From: Mesorhizobium sp. B2-3-12
GTDB taxonomy: Bacteria > Pseudomonadota > Alphaproteobacteria > Rhizobiales > Rhizobiaceae
Direction: 5' to 3'
Assembly (NCBI RefSeq): GCF_006442205.1
Contig: NZ_VFVR01000001.1
Location: 744,001 to 808,000, forward strand
DNA: 64,000 nucleotides
This document shows positions 53,388-60,955 of this stretch, in pieces. Position numbers and translations under genes: made by a program. The notes beneath the pieces were generated by a model. The model searched no databases, had not been told where the DNA came from, and saw only the letters and a program-made list of their open reading frames with translations. Numbering within the stretch: position 1 is the first letter of the stretch; each line of letters starts with the position of its first letter.

Positions 53388-54593
53388 CTATTCCGCCGGC
53401 GCTTCGACCGCGTCCCGCGAACGGCCCAGGGTGACCTTCGCCAGTGCGAACGAAATCACCGCGCACAGCGTGATGCCGGCGACCATCGGCAGCGGCGTGC
53501 CGTCGAAGAACACGCCGGCAACGCCCATGGCGAGCGCGCCGATGGCAAAATGCAGCGTGCCCATCAGCGCCGACGCCGTGCCGGCGATCTCGCCATGCTC
53601 TTCCATCGCCAGCACCGACGTGGTCGGGATGACGAGGCCAAGGAAGCCGTAGCCGACGAACAGCAGCGCCGCCATCACATCGAGTCTGTCGACACCGGAA
53701 GCCATGATCGCGAACAGCGCCACCATCGTCGTGGCATAGCCGGTCACCGCCACCCACACCACGCGCTTCAGCCCGAAGCGTTCCGAAAGCAGGCCGGTCA
53801 ACTGCGACATGCCGATGAAGGCGACCGCGTTGATCGAGAAGAACACGCTGTAGACCGAAGGCGACAGGCCGTAATGGTCGATCAGGATGAAGGACGAACT
53901 CGACAGATAGACAAAGAAGCTCGCAATGCCGAAGCCGGCGATCGACACCAGGCCAAGGAAGTTGCGGTCGCCCATCAGGAAGCGGTAGCCGGCAAGCGCG
54001 GTGCCGAAGGAGGACCCGACGCGCTCTTCCGCCGGCCGCGTTTCCTTGAGCGAGGTCGCGAGCAGGATGGTGGCAAGCACCGCCGCACCCGTAACCGTCC
54101 AGAACACGGCGCGCCAGCCGAAATTCTCGATGATCTGGCTGCCGGTCAGCGGCGCCAGGATGGGCGACACCGAGAACACCAGCATCAAGAGCGACATCAG
54201 CCTGGCGGCCTCGTTGCCGGTGTGCAGGTCGCGCACGATGGCACGCGGAATGGCCATGCCGGCACTGGCGCCAAGCCCCTGCAGGAAGCGGAAGGCGATC
54301 AGCCACTCGATGGTCGGCGCCATTGCCGAGCCGATGCCGCCGGCCATGAACAGCGCCAGGCCGCCATAGAGCGGCAGCTTGCGGCCGACCATGTCGGAGA
54401 TCGGCCCGACGACGATCTGGCCGAAACCCATCGACAGGAAGAAGATCAAAAGGCTCATCTGCACGGCGGCGGTGCCGGCATGCAGATCGGTGCCGATCGA
54501 GGGCAGCGCGGGCAGATACATGTCGATTGCGAACGGGCCGATGGCGGACAACAGGCCGAGCACGACCGCGATGCGGAGGAATTTGGGACTCAT
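53388..54593 (-). CDS. Bcr/CflA-family multidrug MFS exporter
   Basis: The 401-residue protein has twelve hydrophobic helices. It begins LGLLSAIGPFAIDMYLPALPSIGTDLHAG, the Bcr/CflA drug-antiporter opening with the conserved Asp in helix 1. The loop GPISDMVGRKLPLYGGLALF is the MFS motif A, and FRFLQGLGASAGMAIPRAIVRDLH matches motif B/C. It should export drugs or metabolites with proton exchange. The divergent TetR gene probably represses it. Confidence 0.93.
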   Translation of the reverse strand: MSPKFLRIAVVLGLLSAIGPFAIDMYLPALPSIGTDLHAGTAAVQMSLLIFFLSMGFGQIVVGPISDMVGRKLPLYGGLALFMAGGIGSAMAPTIEWLIAFRFLQGLGASAGMAIPRAIVRDLHTGNEAARLMSLLMLVFSVSPILAPLTGSQIIENFGWRAVFWTVTGAAVLATILLATSLKETRPAEERVGSSFGTALAGYRFLMGDRNFLGLVSIAGFGIASFFVYLSSSSFILIDHYGLSPSVYSVFFSINAVAFIGMSQLTGLLSERFGLKRVVWVAVTGYATTMVALFAIMASGVDRLDVMAALLFVGYGFLGLVIPTTSVLAMEEHGEIAGTASALMGTLHFAIGALAMGVAGVFFDGTPLPMVAGITLCAVISFALAKVTLGRSRDAVEAPAE

Positions 54594-54721
54594 GATATTG
54601 GCTTCTTTCGAATCTGGTTGCCGCCGCCAGGCGACGTCTGACCCCAGGACGTTCCATCCCGTGGAGTTCCGACTCCTGGAGCGAATTTATTCGTCCCTTT
54701 GGAGTGAAACCCCTTATATCG

Positions 54722-54739
54722 TGTCCACAAATTTAGACA
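54722..54739. promoter_or_regulatory. Candidate TetR operator
   Basis: TGTCCACAAATTTAGACA is an imperfect palindrome with outer TGTC/GACA arms, in the AT-rich gap between the exporter and the TetR gene. A further TGTCC follows about six bases later. Confidence 0.45.
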
Positions 54740-54778
54740 CTCTTGTCCAAATCGTCAATCACCTCTATATAGATTTTC

Positions 54779-55468
54779 ATGAGACCGGGCGTTTCTCCTG
54801 ACACTTTTCCGCCACGCGGCCACGAGGCCAAGCGCATGTCGATCGTCGACGCCGCCGCCGGCGTGTTCTGCCGCGAGGGTTTCGCCGGCGCCAATATCGA
54901 CCTGATCGCGGCCGAGGCCGGCGTTTCGCGCCAGACCGTCTATAACCACCATCGCGACAAGGAAAAGCTGTTCATCGCCGTGGTGCGCGACCTGACCGAG
55001 CGCTGCAACGCCGGCATTTTCGCCACCATCGCCACCTTTCCCGACCAGCCTGGGGATCTCGAGGCCGACCTGATCGCCTTTGCGGTTCGGCTGAACCAGA
55101 ACTGCATCTGCAACCGCGACGGAAAATTCCTGCGCAAGCTGATCCAGACCGAGGGTGAGCGCTATCCGGAGCTGTTTGCCGAGTGGCGCGAACAGGGGCC
55201 TGGCAGGACATGGCCGGCAATAGCCGCCCGTTTCGCCCGCCTCGCCTATGGCGGCCATCTCACGATCGACGATCCCGACGTGGCGGCGCGCCAGTTCCTC
55301 GGCCTCGTCAATGCCGAATTGCAGACCACCTTCATGCTCGGCGGCACGCCGAGCGAGGATGAAGTGGTGCAGTCGGCGACATCAGGCGTGCGCACCTTCC
55401 TGCGCGCTTTCGGCAAGCGCCCTTCCCCGACCAGCGTCAAAAGACACACTGCGCTGGCTAACGCATAA
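54779..55468 (+). CDS. TetR/AcrR-family repressor
   Basis: The 229-residue protein has the TetR helix-turn-helix (SIVDAAAGVFCREGFAGANIDLIAAEAGVSRQTVYNHHRDKEKLFIAVV, residues about 20-70) and a helical ligand domain. The segment KFLRKLIQTEGERYPELFAEW and the C-terminal AARQFLGLVNAELQTTFMLGG match AcrR-type drug sensors. It is divergent from the Bcr/CflA exporter, its likely target. Confidence 0.92.
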   Translation: MRPGVSPDTFPPRGHEAKRMSIVDAAAGVFCREGFAGANIDLIAAEAGVSRQTVYNHHRDKEKLFIAVVRDLTERCNAGIFATIATFPDQPGDLEADLIAFAVRLNQNCICNRDGKFLRKLIQTEGERYPELFAEWREQGPGRTWPAIAARFARLAYGGHLTIDDPDVAARQFLGLVNAELQTTFMLGGTPSEDEVVQSATSGVRTFLRAFGKRPSPTSVKRHTALANA

Positions 55469-55614
55469 CATTTGCGGTTGCGGCGAAGCCGCCTTGCCGA
55501 TCAAATCATTTGCAATAGTCCTGGCTTCGGCGCGGCGGCGATCTATATCAGGTTTACGCCGCCCTCAAGCTTGATTACAGCTATGCGGACGATTCAACGG
55601 AACCCGACCACCTC

Positions 55615-56154
55615 ATGGCCGACGACCACATCCGCTACGACATTCTGGCCCAGGAGGCGTTGCGCGGCGTCATGCGCAAGGTCCTGGCCGAGGTCGCGCG
55701 CACCGGCCTCCCCGGCAACCATCATTTCTTCATCACCTTCCTGACCGGCGCGCCCGGCGTGCGCGTCTCGTCGCGGCTGCGCGAGCGCTATCCCGAGCAG
55801 ATGACCATTGTCATCCAGTTCCAGTATTGGGATCTGAAGGTCACCGACACCGGCTTCGAGGTCGGCCTCTCCTTCTCCGACGTGCCGGAGAAACTCGAGA
55901 TCCCGTTCTCGGCCGTGCGCGGTTTCTATGATCCTTCGGTCAATTTCGAGCTCGAATTCGACGTCAAGACCGATGCGCAGCCCGAAGAGGAACCGGCCGC
56001 ACCGGCGCCCGAACCGCTGACCATCGTCTCCGAGAAGAAGCCGAAGGCGGACAAGAAGGCCGCCGCCGCAGAACCGGAAAAGAAGCCCACCGCCGCCGAT
56101 GCCGGCACCAAGGGCGCCGAAGTGGTTTCGCTCGACGCCTTCCGCAAGAAATAG
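55615..56154 (+). CDS. sspB: SspB-family ClpXP adaptor (alpha type)
   Basis: The 179-residue protein MADDHIRYDILAQEALRGVMRKVLAEVARTG, then GNHHFFITFLTGAPGVRVSSRLRERYPEQMTIVIQFQYWDLKV, is the SspB fold that holds ssrA-tagged substrates. A flexible acidic/Pro linker and Lys-rich tail follow residue 120, ending VVSLDAFRKK, the ClpX-binding tail. It delivers tagged proteins to ClpXP. The tag itself is encoded by ssrA 4 kb upstream in this window. Confidence 0.92.
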   Translation: MADDHIRYDILAQEALRGVMRKVLAEVARTGLPGNHHFFITFLTGAPGVRVSSRLRERYPEQMTIVIQFQYWDLKVTDTGFEVGLSFSDVPEKLEIPFSAVRGFYDPSVNFELEFDVKTDAQPEEEPAAPAPEPLTIVSEKKPKADKKAAAAEPEKKPTAADAGTKGAEVVSLDAFRKK

Positions 56155-56161
56155 GCTTGGG

Positions 56162-56371
56162 ATGGCCGACATCGTCAACCTTCGTCAGGCCCGCAAGCAG
56201 AAGGCACGGGCCGGCAAGGAACAGACGGCCAGCGAGAATCGCACCTTGCACGGCCGCACCAAGGCCGAAAAACAACGCGACCGCCTGATCGCCGACAAGA
56301 GCGCAAGGTTCGTCGCCGGGCATCGTCGCGAAAAGTCCGGCGAAACGAGCGAGCCCAGTGACGGTCAATGA
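56162..56371 (+). CDS. DUF4169 small protein
   Basis: The 69-residue very basic protein MADIVNLRQARKQKARAGKEQTASENRTLHGRTKAEKQRDR matches DUF4169. It lies seven bases after sspB and overlaps the next gene by four. It is probably an operon member of unknown role. The helical Lys/Arg-rich composition could suit nucleic-acid binding, but this is not shown. Confidence 0.8.
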   Translation: MADIVNLRQARKQKARAGKEQTASENRTLHGRTKAEKQRDRLIADKSARFVAGHRREKSGETSEPSDGQ

Positions 56372-56598
56372 GCGCCGTCGAAAAACGCTCGGTGACCATT
56401 CGCGGCCATCGCACCAGCTATTCCCTCGAAAAGCCTTTCCATGACGATCTCGTCGCGATGGCGGCGGCAAGGAAGCTGACGCTCGCCGCCCTGGTCGCCG
56501 AAGTCGACGAAACGCGGCCCCGCGACACCAACCTGTCCTCGGCGCTCAGGCTGCGTGTCCTGGAGTGGGCAAAGCGCGGCGCCGCCGGCGAGGTTTAA
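56368..56598 (+). CDS. Ribbon-helix-helix domain protein
   Basis: The 76-residue protein KRSVTIRGHRTSYSLEKPFHDDLVAMAAARKLTLAALVAEVD has the beta-strand and two-helix layout of a ribbon-helix-helix DNA-binding domain (RHH_4 type). It is the last gene of the sspB-DUF4169 unit. It overlaps the convergent ClC gene by four bases. The target is unknown. Confidence 0.8.
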   Translation: MSAVEKRSVTIRGHRTSYSLEKPFHDDLVAMAAARKLTLAALVAEVDETRPRDTNLSSALRLRVLEWAKRGAAGEV

Positions 56599-58394
56599 GA
56601 AGAAACCTCGCCTTCCTCTTTCCGGCGTCGGATGCCGAAGCCAAGCAAGGTCGAGCGATCGCGCTCCTCGGCCTGCTTGCGCGAGCGCACCCGCATAAGA
56701 TCCTTCCACCCGACATAGCCGACCAGTTGCTGGTCTGCGCGAGTGACGACCGGCAGGTGCGATACATTGGCCGTCAACAATTTGTCCGACAGCCCTTCCA
56801 GATATTCGTCGGGATAGGCGAGCGTCACCTTGCTGCCGTTAAGCAGTTCGCCGAGCGTCGTGGTCCGGTGCTTGCCGGCACGGCGCCAGCGCAGGATCGC
56901 CGGCGGATCGATAAGGCCGAGCACCTGCCTGTTTTCGTCGATCACGGGAAAGCTCGGATGCCGGGTTTCCGGTGCGGTCAGGAAGGCGGCCGCCCCATGC
57001 AGCGTCATCGTCGCCGGCACGCTCTCGACCTGCGATGTCATCACCTCGCGCACCCTGGTCAGCGCGAAGGGGTCGACGCGGTATTCGCGCACAAGGTGGT
57101 GCCCTCGCCTGGCGATCTTCTCGGTCAGGATCGAACGCTTCATCAACAGCACGGTGACCGCGTGCGCCGCGGCACAGGCCGCGATAAGCGGCACCAGCAC
57201 ATGCGTGTTGCCGGTCAGCTCGACGGCGAAGAAAGTGGCCGTCAGCGGCGCGCGCATCGTGCCGCCCATGGTGGCGGCCATGGCCAGCAGCGGCCAGAAG
57301 CCCGGGTCCGCCGCCGGCAGGACCCCGGCAAGCACCGCCCCCATTGCCCCGCCCATGATCAACAGCGGCGCAAGCACGCCGCCCGAGGTCCCCGAACCGA
57401 GCGCCACCGACCAGATGACCGCCTTGACCACCAAAAGCAGCAGCGCCGCGGTGGCGATCGTGCGGCCGTCCAGCATGTCGGCGATGTTGTCATAGCCGAC
57501 GCCGAGCGCCCGAGGGTCGATCAGGCCGCCTATGCCGACCGCAAGGCCGCCGAGCATCGGCCACCACATCCAGTGGATCGGCAGCTTCTGGAAGCCGTCC
57601 TCGCAGGCATAGACCATCTGCGTCAGCAGCCCGGACAAAAGACCCGCGCAAATGCCGACCAGCACCCAGCCGCCAAGACCGAGGAAGGAAATCGCCATGC
57701 TGCCCTGGAACGGAAAGATCGGCCCCGGCATGTGCAGCATCGTGCGCTCCACCTCCGCCACGATGGCCGCCACCGCGACAGGGATGAAGCTGCGCGGCGT
57801 CCATTCGAACAAAAGCAGTTCGACGGCCAGCATGATGGCGGCGACCGGCGTGCCGAACACGGTGGTCATGCCCGCCGCCGCACCCGCTACCAGCAGCGTC
57901 TTGCGCTCGTTGTCGCTGACCGGCAGCATCTGCGCGATCAGCGAGCCGATGGCGCCGCCGGTCATGATGATCGGACCCTCGGCGCCGAACGGCCCGCCGG
58001 AGCCGATCGAGATCGCCGACGACAGCGGCTTCAGGATCGCCACCTTGGCGTCGAGCCTGGAGCGCCCGAGCAGGATCGCCTCGATGGCTTCGGGAATGCC
58101 GTGGCCGCGGATCTTCTCGCTGCCATATCTAGCCATCAGGCCGATGATCAGTGCGCCGATGACCGGAACGACGACGGCGGCGAGCCCGAGCGGCGTATCC
58201 TGCAGCTTCAGCTCGGCAAGCGAGAACTGGCCGAAATAGGCGATGTTGGTGGCCAGCCGTATCAGCTTCAGAAGCGCGATGCCGGCAAACAGCCCCGCGG
58301 TCGCCACCACCACCGCTATCGCGGCGACAAGCAGCACCCTGGCATCCGTGGTGAAATCCCTGAGATGACCGGGATTGGAATTGTGGGTCTTCAT
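56595..58394 (-). CDS. ClC-family chloride transporter with CBS domains
   Basis: The 599-residue protein has an N-terminal ClC membrane domain (about 1-435) and a tandem CBS pair (about 445-580). The anion-site motifs are GSGGPFGAEGP (131-141) and GSGTSGG near 340. Glu139 is the gating glutamate, so chloride-proton exchange is possible. The first motif has Gly-Gly where many have Gly-Ile. The ATG at 58394 was chosen over a GTG 15 codons upstream. The CBS pair suggests nucleotide control. The divergent MarR gene may regulate it. Confidence 0.93.
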   Translation of the reverse strand: MKTHNSNPGHLRDFTTDARVLLVAAIAVVVATAGLFAGIALLKLIRLATNIAYFGQFSLAELKLQDTPLGLAAVVVPVIGALIIGLMARYGSEKIRGHGIPEAIEAILLGRSRLDAKVAILKPLSSAISIGSGGPFGAEGPIIMTGGAIGSLIAQMLPVSDNERKTLLVAGAAAGMTTVFGTPVAAIMLAVELLLFEWTPRSFIPVAVAAIVAEVERTMLHMPGPIFPFQGSMAISFLGLGGWVLVGICAGLLSGLLTQMVYACEDGFQKLPIHWMWWPMLGGLAVGIGGLIDPRALGVGYDNIADMLDGRTIATAALLLLVVKAVIWSVALGSGTSGGVLAPLLIMGGAMGAVLAGVLPAADPGFWPLLAMAATMGGTMRAPLTATFFAVELTGNTHVLVPLIAACAAAHAVTVLLMKRSILTEKIARRGHHLVREYRVDPFALTRVREVMTSQVESVPATMTLHGAAAFLTAPETRHPSFPVIDENRQVLGLIDPPAILRWRRAGKHRTTTLGELLNGSKVTLAYPDEYLEGLSDKLLTANVSHLPVVTRADQQLVGYVGWKDLMRVRSRKQAEERDRSTLLGFGIRRRKEEGEVSS

Positions 58395-58474
58395 GGTGGC
58401 TTTGCTTCCTGGCGGCGGCCGTGTCTGGTTTTGCGGCACGGTCGAAGTGGCCAGCCGATTGTCGGTCGGCTATG

Positions 58475-58489
58475 TATCGTAACACGATA
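58475..58489. promoter_or_regulatory. Candidate MarR operator
   Basis: TATCGT-AAC-ACGATA is a perfect 6-bp inverted repeat followed by ATATATCTT. It lies between the divergent ClC and MarR genes, about 80 bp from each start, in an otherwise GC-rich region. Confidence 0.6.
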
Positions 58490-58558
58490 TATATCTTCAA
58501 GCCGGTTTCGTTCGAAATTTCGTTTGAGCTTTCACCGGAAAACGAAGACATCTGCGAC

Positions 58559-59002
58559 ATGACACAGCCGCCCAAGACACAGTCCAAGACACCCCGCCCG
58601 GCCATCCGGCAATCCGACTACGAGCGGCTGTCGGAATTCCGCTACCTGCTCCGCCGCTTCCTCGAATTCAGCCAGGTGCAGGCCGAGGACGCCGGCCTGA
58701 CCCCGCGCCAGCACCAGGCGCTACTGGCGATCAAGGGTTTTCCAGGTGGCGGGCCGGTGACGGTGGGCGACCTGGCGGAGCGCCTGCGCATCCGCCACCA
58801 CAGCGCCGTCGAACTGGTCAACCGACTCGGCGAGGCAGGACTGGTCGTGCGTGATCAGGACAAGGACGATCACCGCCGCGTGCTGCTGCGGCTGACCGGG
58901 CGCGCCGACGATTGGCTGGCCGAACTGTCTGCCGCGCATCTCGACGAACTCTCGCGCATCGAACCCATGCTGCGGCGCCTGCTCGACCAGGCCCACGACT
59001 GA
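58559..59002 (+). CDS. MarR-family regulator
   Basis: The 147-residue protein has the MarR winged helix: LTPRQHQALLAIKGFPGGGPVTVGDLAERLRIRHHSAVELVNRLGEAGLVVRDQDKDDHRRVLLRLTGRADDWL. The conserved wing D-x-D-D-x-R-x-x-L-x-L-T is present. The ATG at 58559 removes an upstream extension that does not look like MarR. It is divergent from the ClC transporter, the likely target, with a perfect palindrome between them. The ligand is unknown. Confidence 0.92.
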   Translation: MTQPPKTQSKTPRPAIRQSDYERLSEFRYLLRRFLEFSQVQAEDAGLTPRQHQALLAIKGFPGGGPVTVGDLAERLRIRHHSAVELVNRLGEAGLVVRDQDKDDHRRVLLRLTGRADDWLAELSAAHLDELSRIEPMLRRLLDQAHD

Positions 59003-59040
59003 CGCCTCGGCGTCCCGCTGCAGGCCCGCCGAACGTATGC

Positions 59041-60723
59041 TCAGCCCGCGAAATACAATCGCCGAGCCATGCGAGCGCTCCTGTCCTGAGGATCGAAATA
59101 GGAAGTGGTCCAGTCTTCCTTTTCGATCAGAAAGCCCTGCTTCATATCCTCGGGCTTGGCGTCTGGATTTTTCTGCAAGAATATCTGGACAGCCTCGCGG
59201 AAAGCGTAGTGGGAATAGAGCCGCATATACTCTCCCAGATAGATGTCGGCGACCCGGGTATCGCCCTTGATGACGAGCATGTTCTCGTCGTTGGTTTTTG
59301 TGCTCGCCTCGCTGAAATTGGCCGAGCCGGTCACCACGACAGGCTCGTCCGACAAGGGGTCGACCAGCATGAATTTCAGGTGAATCCAGTGAACGTTGAC
59401 GGGATTGGTGATGCGATCCAGCTCTTTCAGCCACTGGTCGAAATTGTTGAGCGTGATCCGATTGCCAATGGCCACGACAACGTTGGTTCGCGCCTGAAGC
59501 TTACGGACGGCCGCAATCTGGGCTTCCTTGTTTCTGCCGTTCCACTCCTTTTCCATGAGGCCGAAGCGTAGCACGGCGTCGTCCTTTCCGTAGACATCGC
59601 GAAAGGTCTCGTTCATGCCGAATGCGAACGTCATGAAAAGCGCATCCTTGGCGCTCCCGGCGAGCTCTCCGTACCAATCCATCGCGTCGAGATTTGCGCG
59701 AGGGGAAAAGACCGGCGCCATCCCTTCCACGAATGTCGTCGCCGGAGCCGGCGTCTGGTCGATCGTCCAGGTTTTGTAGGGGCTGCCGCTGGAGGTCTCC
59801 GGGTCGGTTCTGAGCTTTTCGTAGAAGGCGAGGTACTTGTCCGCGATGTCCTTGTTCTCGGTGACATGTGTGCAGTTCGCGTGTCCGAACAGGCCGTTTT
59901 CGGTAAGATTTGTCGAACCGAACAGCACGGCCTGGGATACCCCATTCTCCGTCAGCACTAGGAACTTGTTGTGCATCAAAGTGCCTTTGGTGCGAGGCAC
60001 GGTGATCGATTTTATCTTGCTGGCGCCAATCGCGGTTTCGTTTTTCGTGTGTGGTCCCGTCGCGTTGTCGATATCATCGAAGACCACGGAGACGTCGACA
60101 CCGCGGGCCTTTGCCGCTCGCAGTTCGTTGAGCACTGTCGGCCATTGGAATTCGTAGAACGCTCCTCTCAGGGCAAAGCCGTTACCCGTGGCGCGTTGAA
60201 TGAACGCGATGATACTCTCGATAAGCCCGCGCGAAAGCCAGTCATAGGCGGCCGGCCCGACATCCTTTGGCATCTTGTTTTGAAAACGACGGGCATATTC
60301 CTGCGTTGCGGGTGAACCGCGATTGAAGTTGATCGTGTGCTTGGCTCCGACGATCGGCTCGGTGGTGACTTCGACATCGACTGAAACACGCTGCTCAAGT
60401 GCTCTCGGGTCACCATACATCGCGACGATCGTGTAAACGTAGTTGTGAGCGGGCTTGGCACTATAGTCCGCCCATTGGAAGCTCTGGAACGGATGAAACA
60501 AACTGGAGTATTGTCCTCCCGCGGCCGGATGCGGCACAACGCTTTCAAAAACCTTCGCGCCGGACATCCAGTAAAATTCGCCTTCCGACTTGTCGGCACG
60601 CTTGATGCCAAAACCGCGAAGACCTTGACGCATCGCATCGGTAATGTTCAGGCCGAGAATGACGACGTGAGATCCAGCCACTGCATTGACTGTAAGCCCT
60701 TTGTTTGTCTGATGATTTCTCAT
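59041..60723 (-). CDS. Phospholipase-D-fold protein (PLDc_2)
   Basis: The 560-residue protein has no signal peptide. Residues 10-130 look like an all-beta accessory domain. Two HKD-type motifs follow: MHNKFLVLTENG with GSTNLTENGL (about 265-295), and IHLKFMLVDPLSDEPVVVTGSANFSEAS (about 450-478). The first lacks the usual Asp; the second has H-x-K-x4-D. The family includes lipases, nucleases and phosphodiesterases. Codon use is less GC-rich and the upstream region is AT-rich, consistent with transfer. The substrate is unknown. Confidence 0.8.
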   Translation of the reverse strand: MRNHQTNKGLTVNAVAGSHVVILGLNITDAMRQGLRGFGIKRADKSEGEFYWMSGAKVFESVVPHPAAGGQYSSLFHPFQSFQWADYSAKPAHNYVYTIVAMYGDPRALEQRVSVDVEVTTEPIVGAKHTINFNRGSPATQEYARRFQNKMPKDVGPAAYDWLSRGLIESIIAFIQRATGNGFALRGAFYEFQWPTVLNELRAAKARGVDVSVVFDDIDNATGPHTKNETAIGASKIKSITVPRTKGTLMHNKFLVLTENGVSQAVLFGSTNLTENGLFGHANCTHVTENKDIADKYLAFYEKLRTDPETSSGSPYKTWTIDQTPAPATTFVEGMAPVFSPRANLDAMDWYGELAGSAKDALFMTFAFGMNETFRDVYGKDDAVLRFGLMEKEWNGRNKEAQIAAVRKLQARTNVVVAIGNRITLNNFDQWLKELDRITNPVNVHWIHLKFMLVDPLSDEPVVVTGSANFSEASTKTNDENMLVIKGDTRVADIYLGEYMRLYSHYAFREAVQIFLQKNPDAKPEDMKQGFLIEKEDWTTSYFDPQDRSARMARRLYFAG

Positions 60724-60955
60724 TTTCCACCCCACCCCCTGCTTTCCCCGCCGCGCACTTCGGCGCGGCCAGCAAGTTATAGAGTACTCCCAATACCCTC
60801 GGTTTTAAATGGACATGAACTCTGCTCTACGGGTATTTTACTTGCGGCATACCAATCATTCCTGACACTATACTTAGCCGGCTTGGCAAGGCAGCGTTCC
60901 AAGATTGCGTGCGCGGGCGCCCGAAACCGGGGAAAGGCTGTCCTTGTAGGGCCAG

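Noticed and set aside
56565-58562. A 665-codon plus-strand frame opposite the ClC transporter
   Set aside because: It overlaps a well-supported gene fully, lacks motifs and is Arg/His/Asp-rich.
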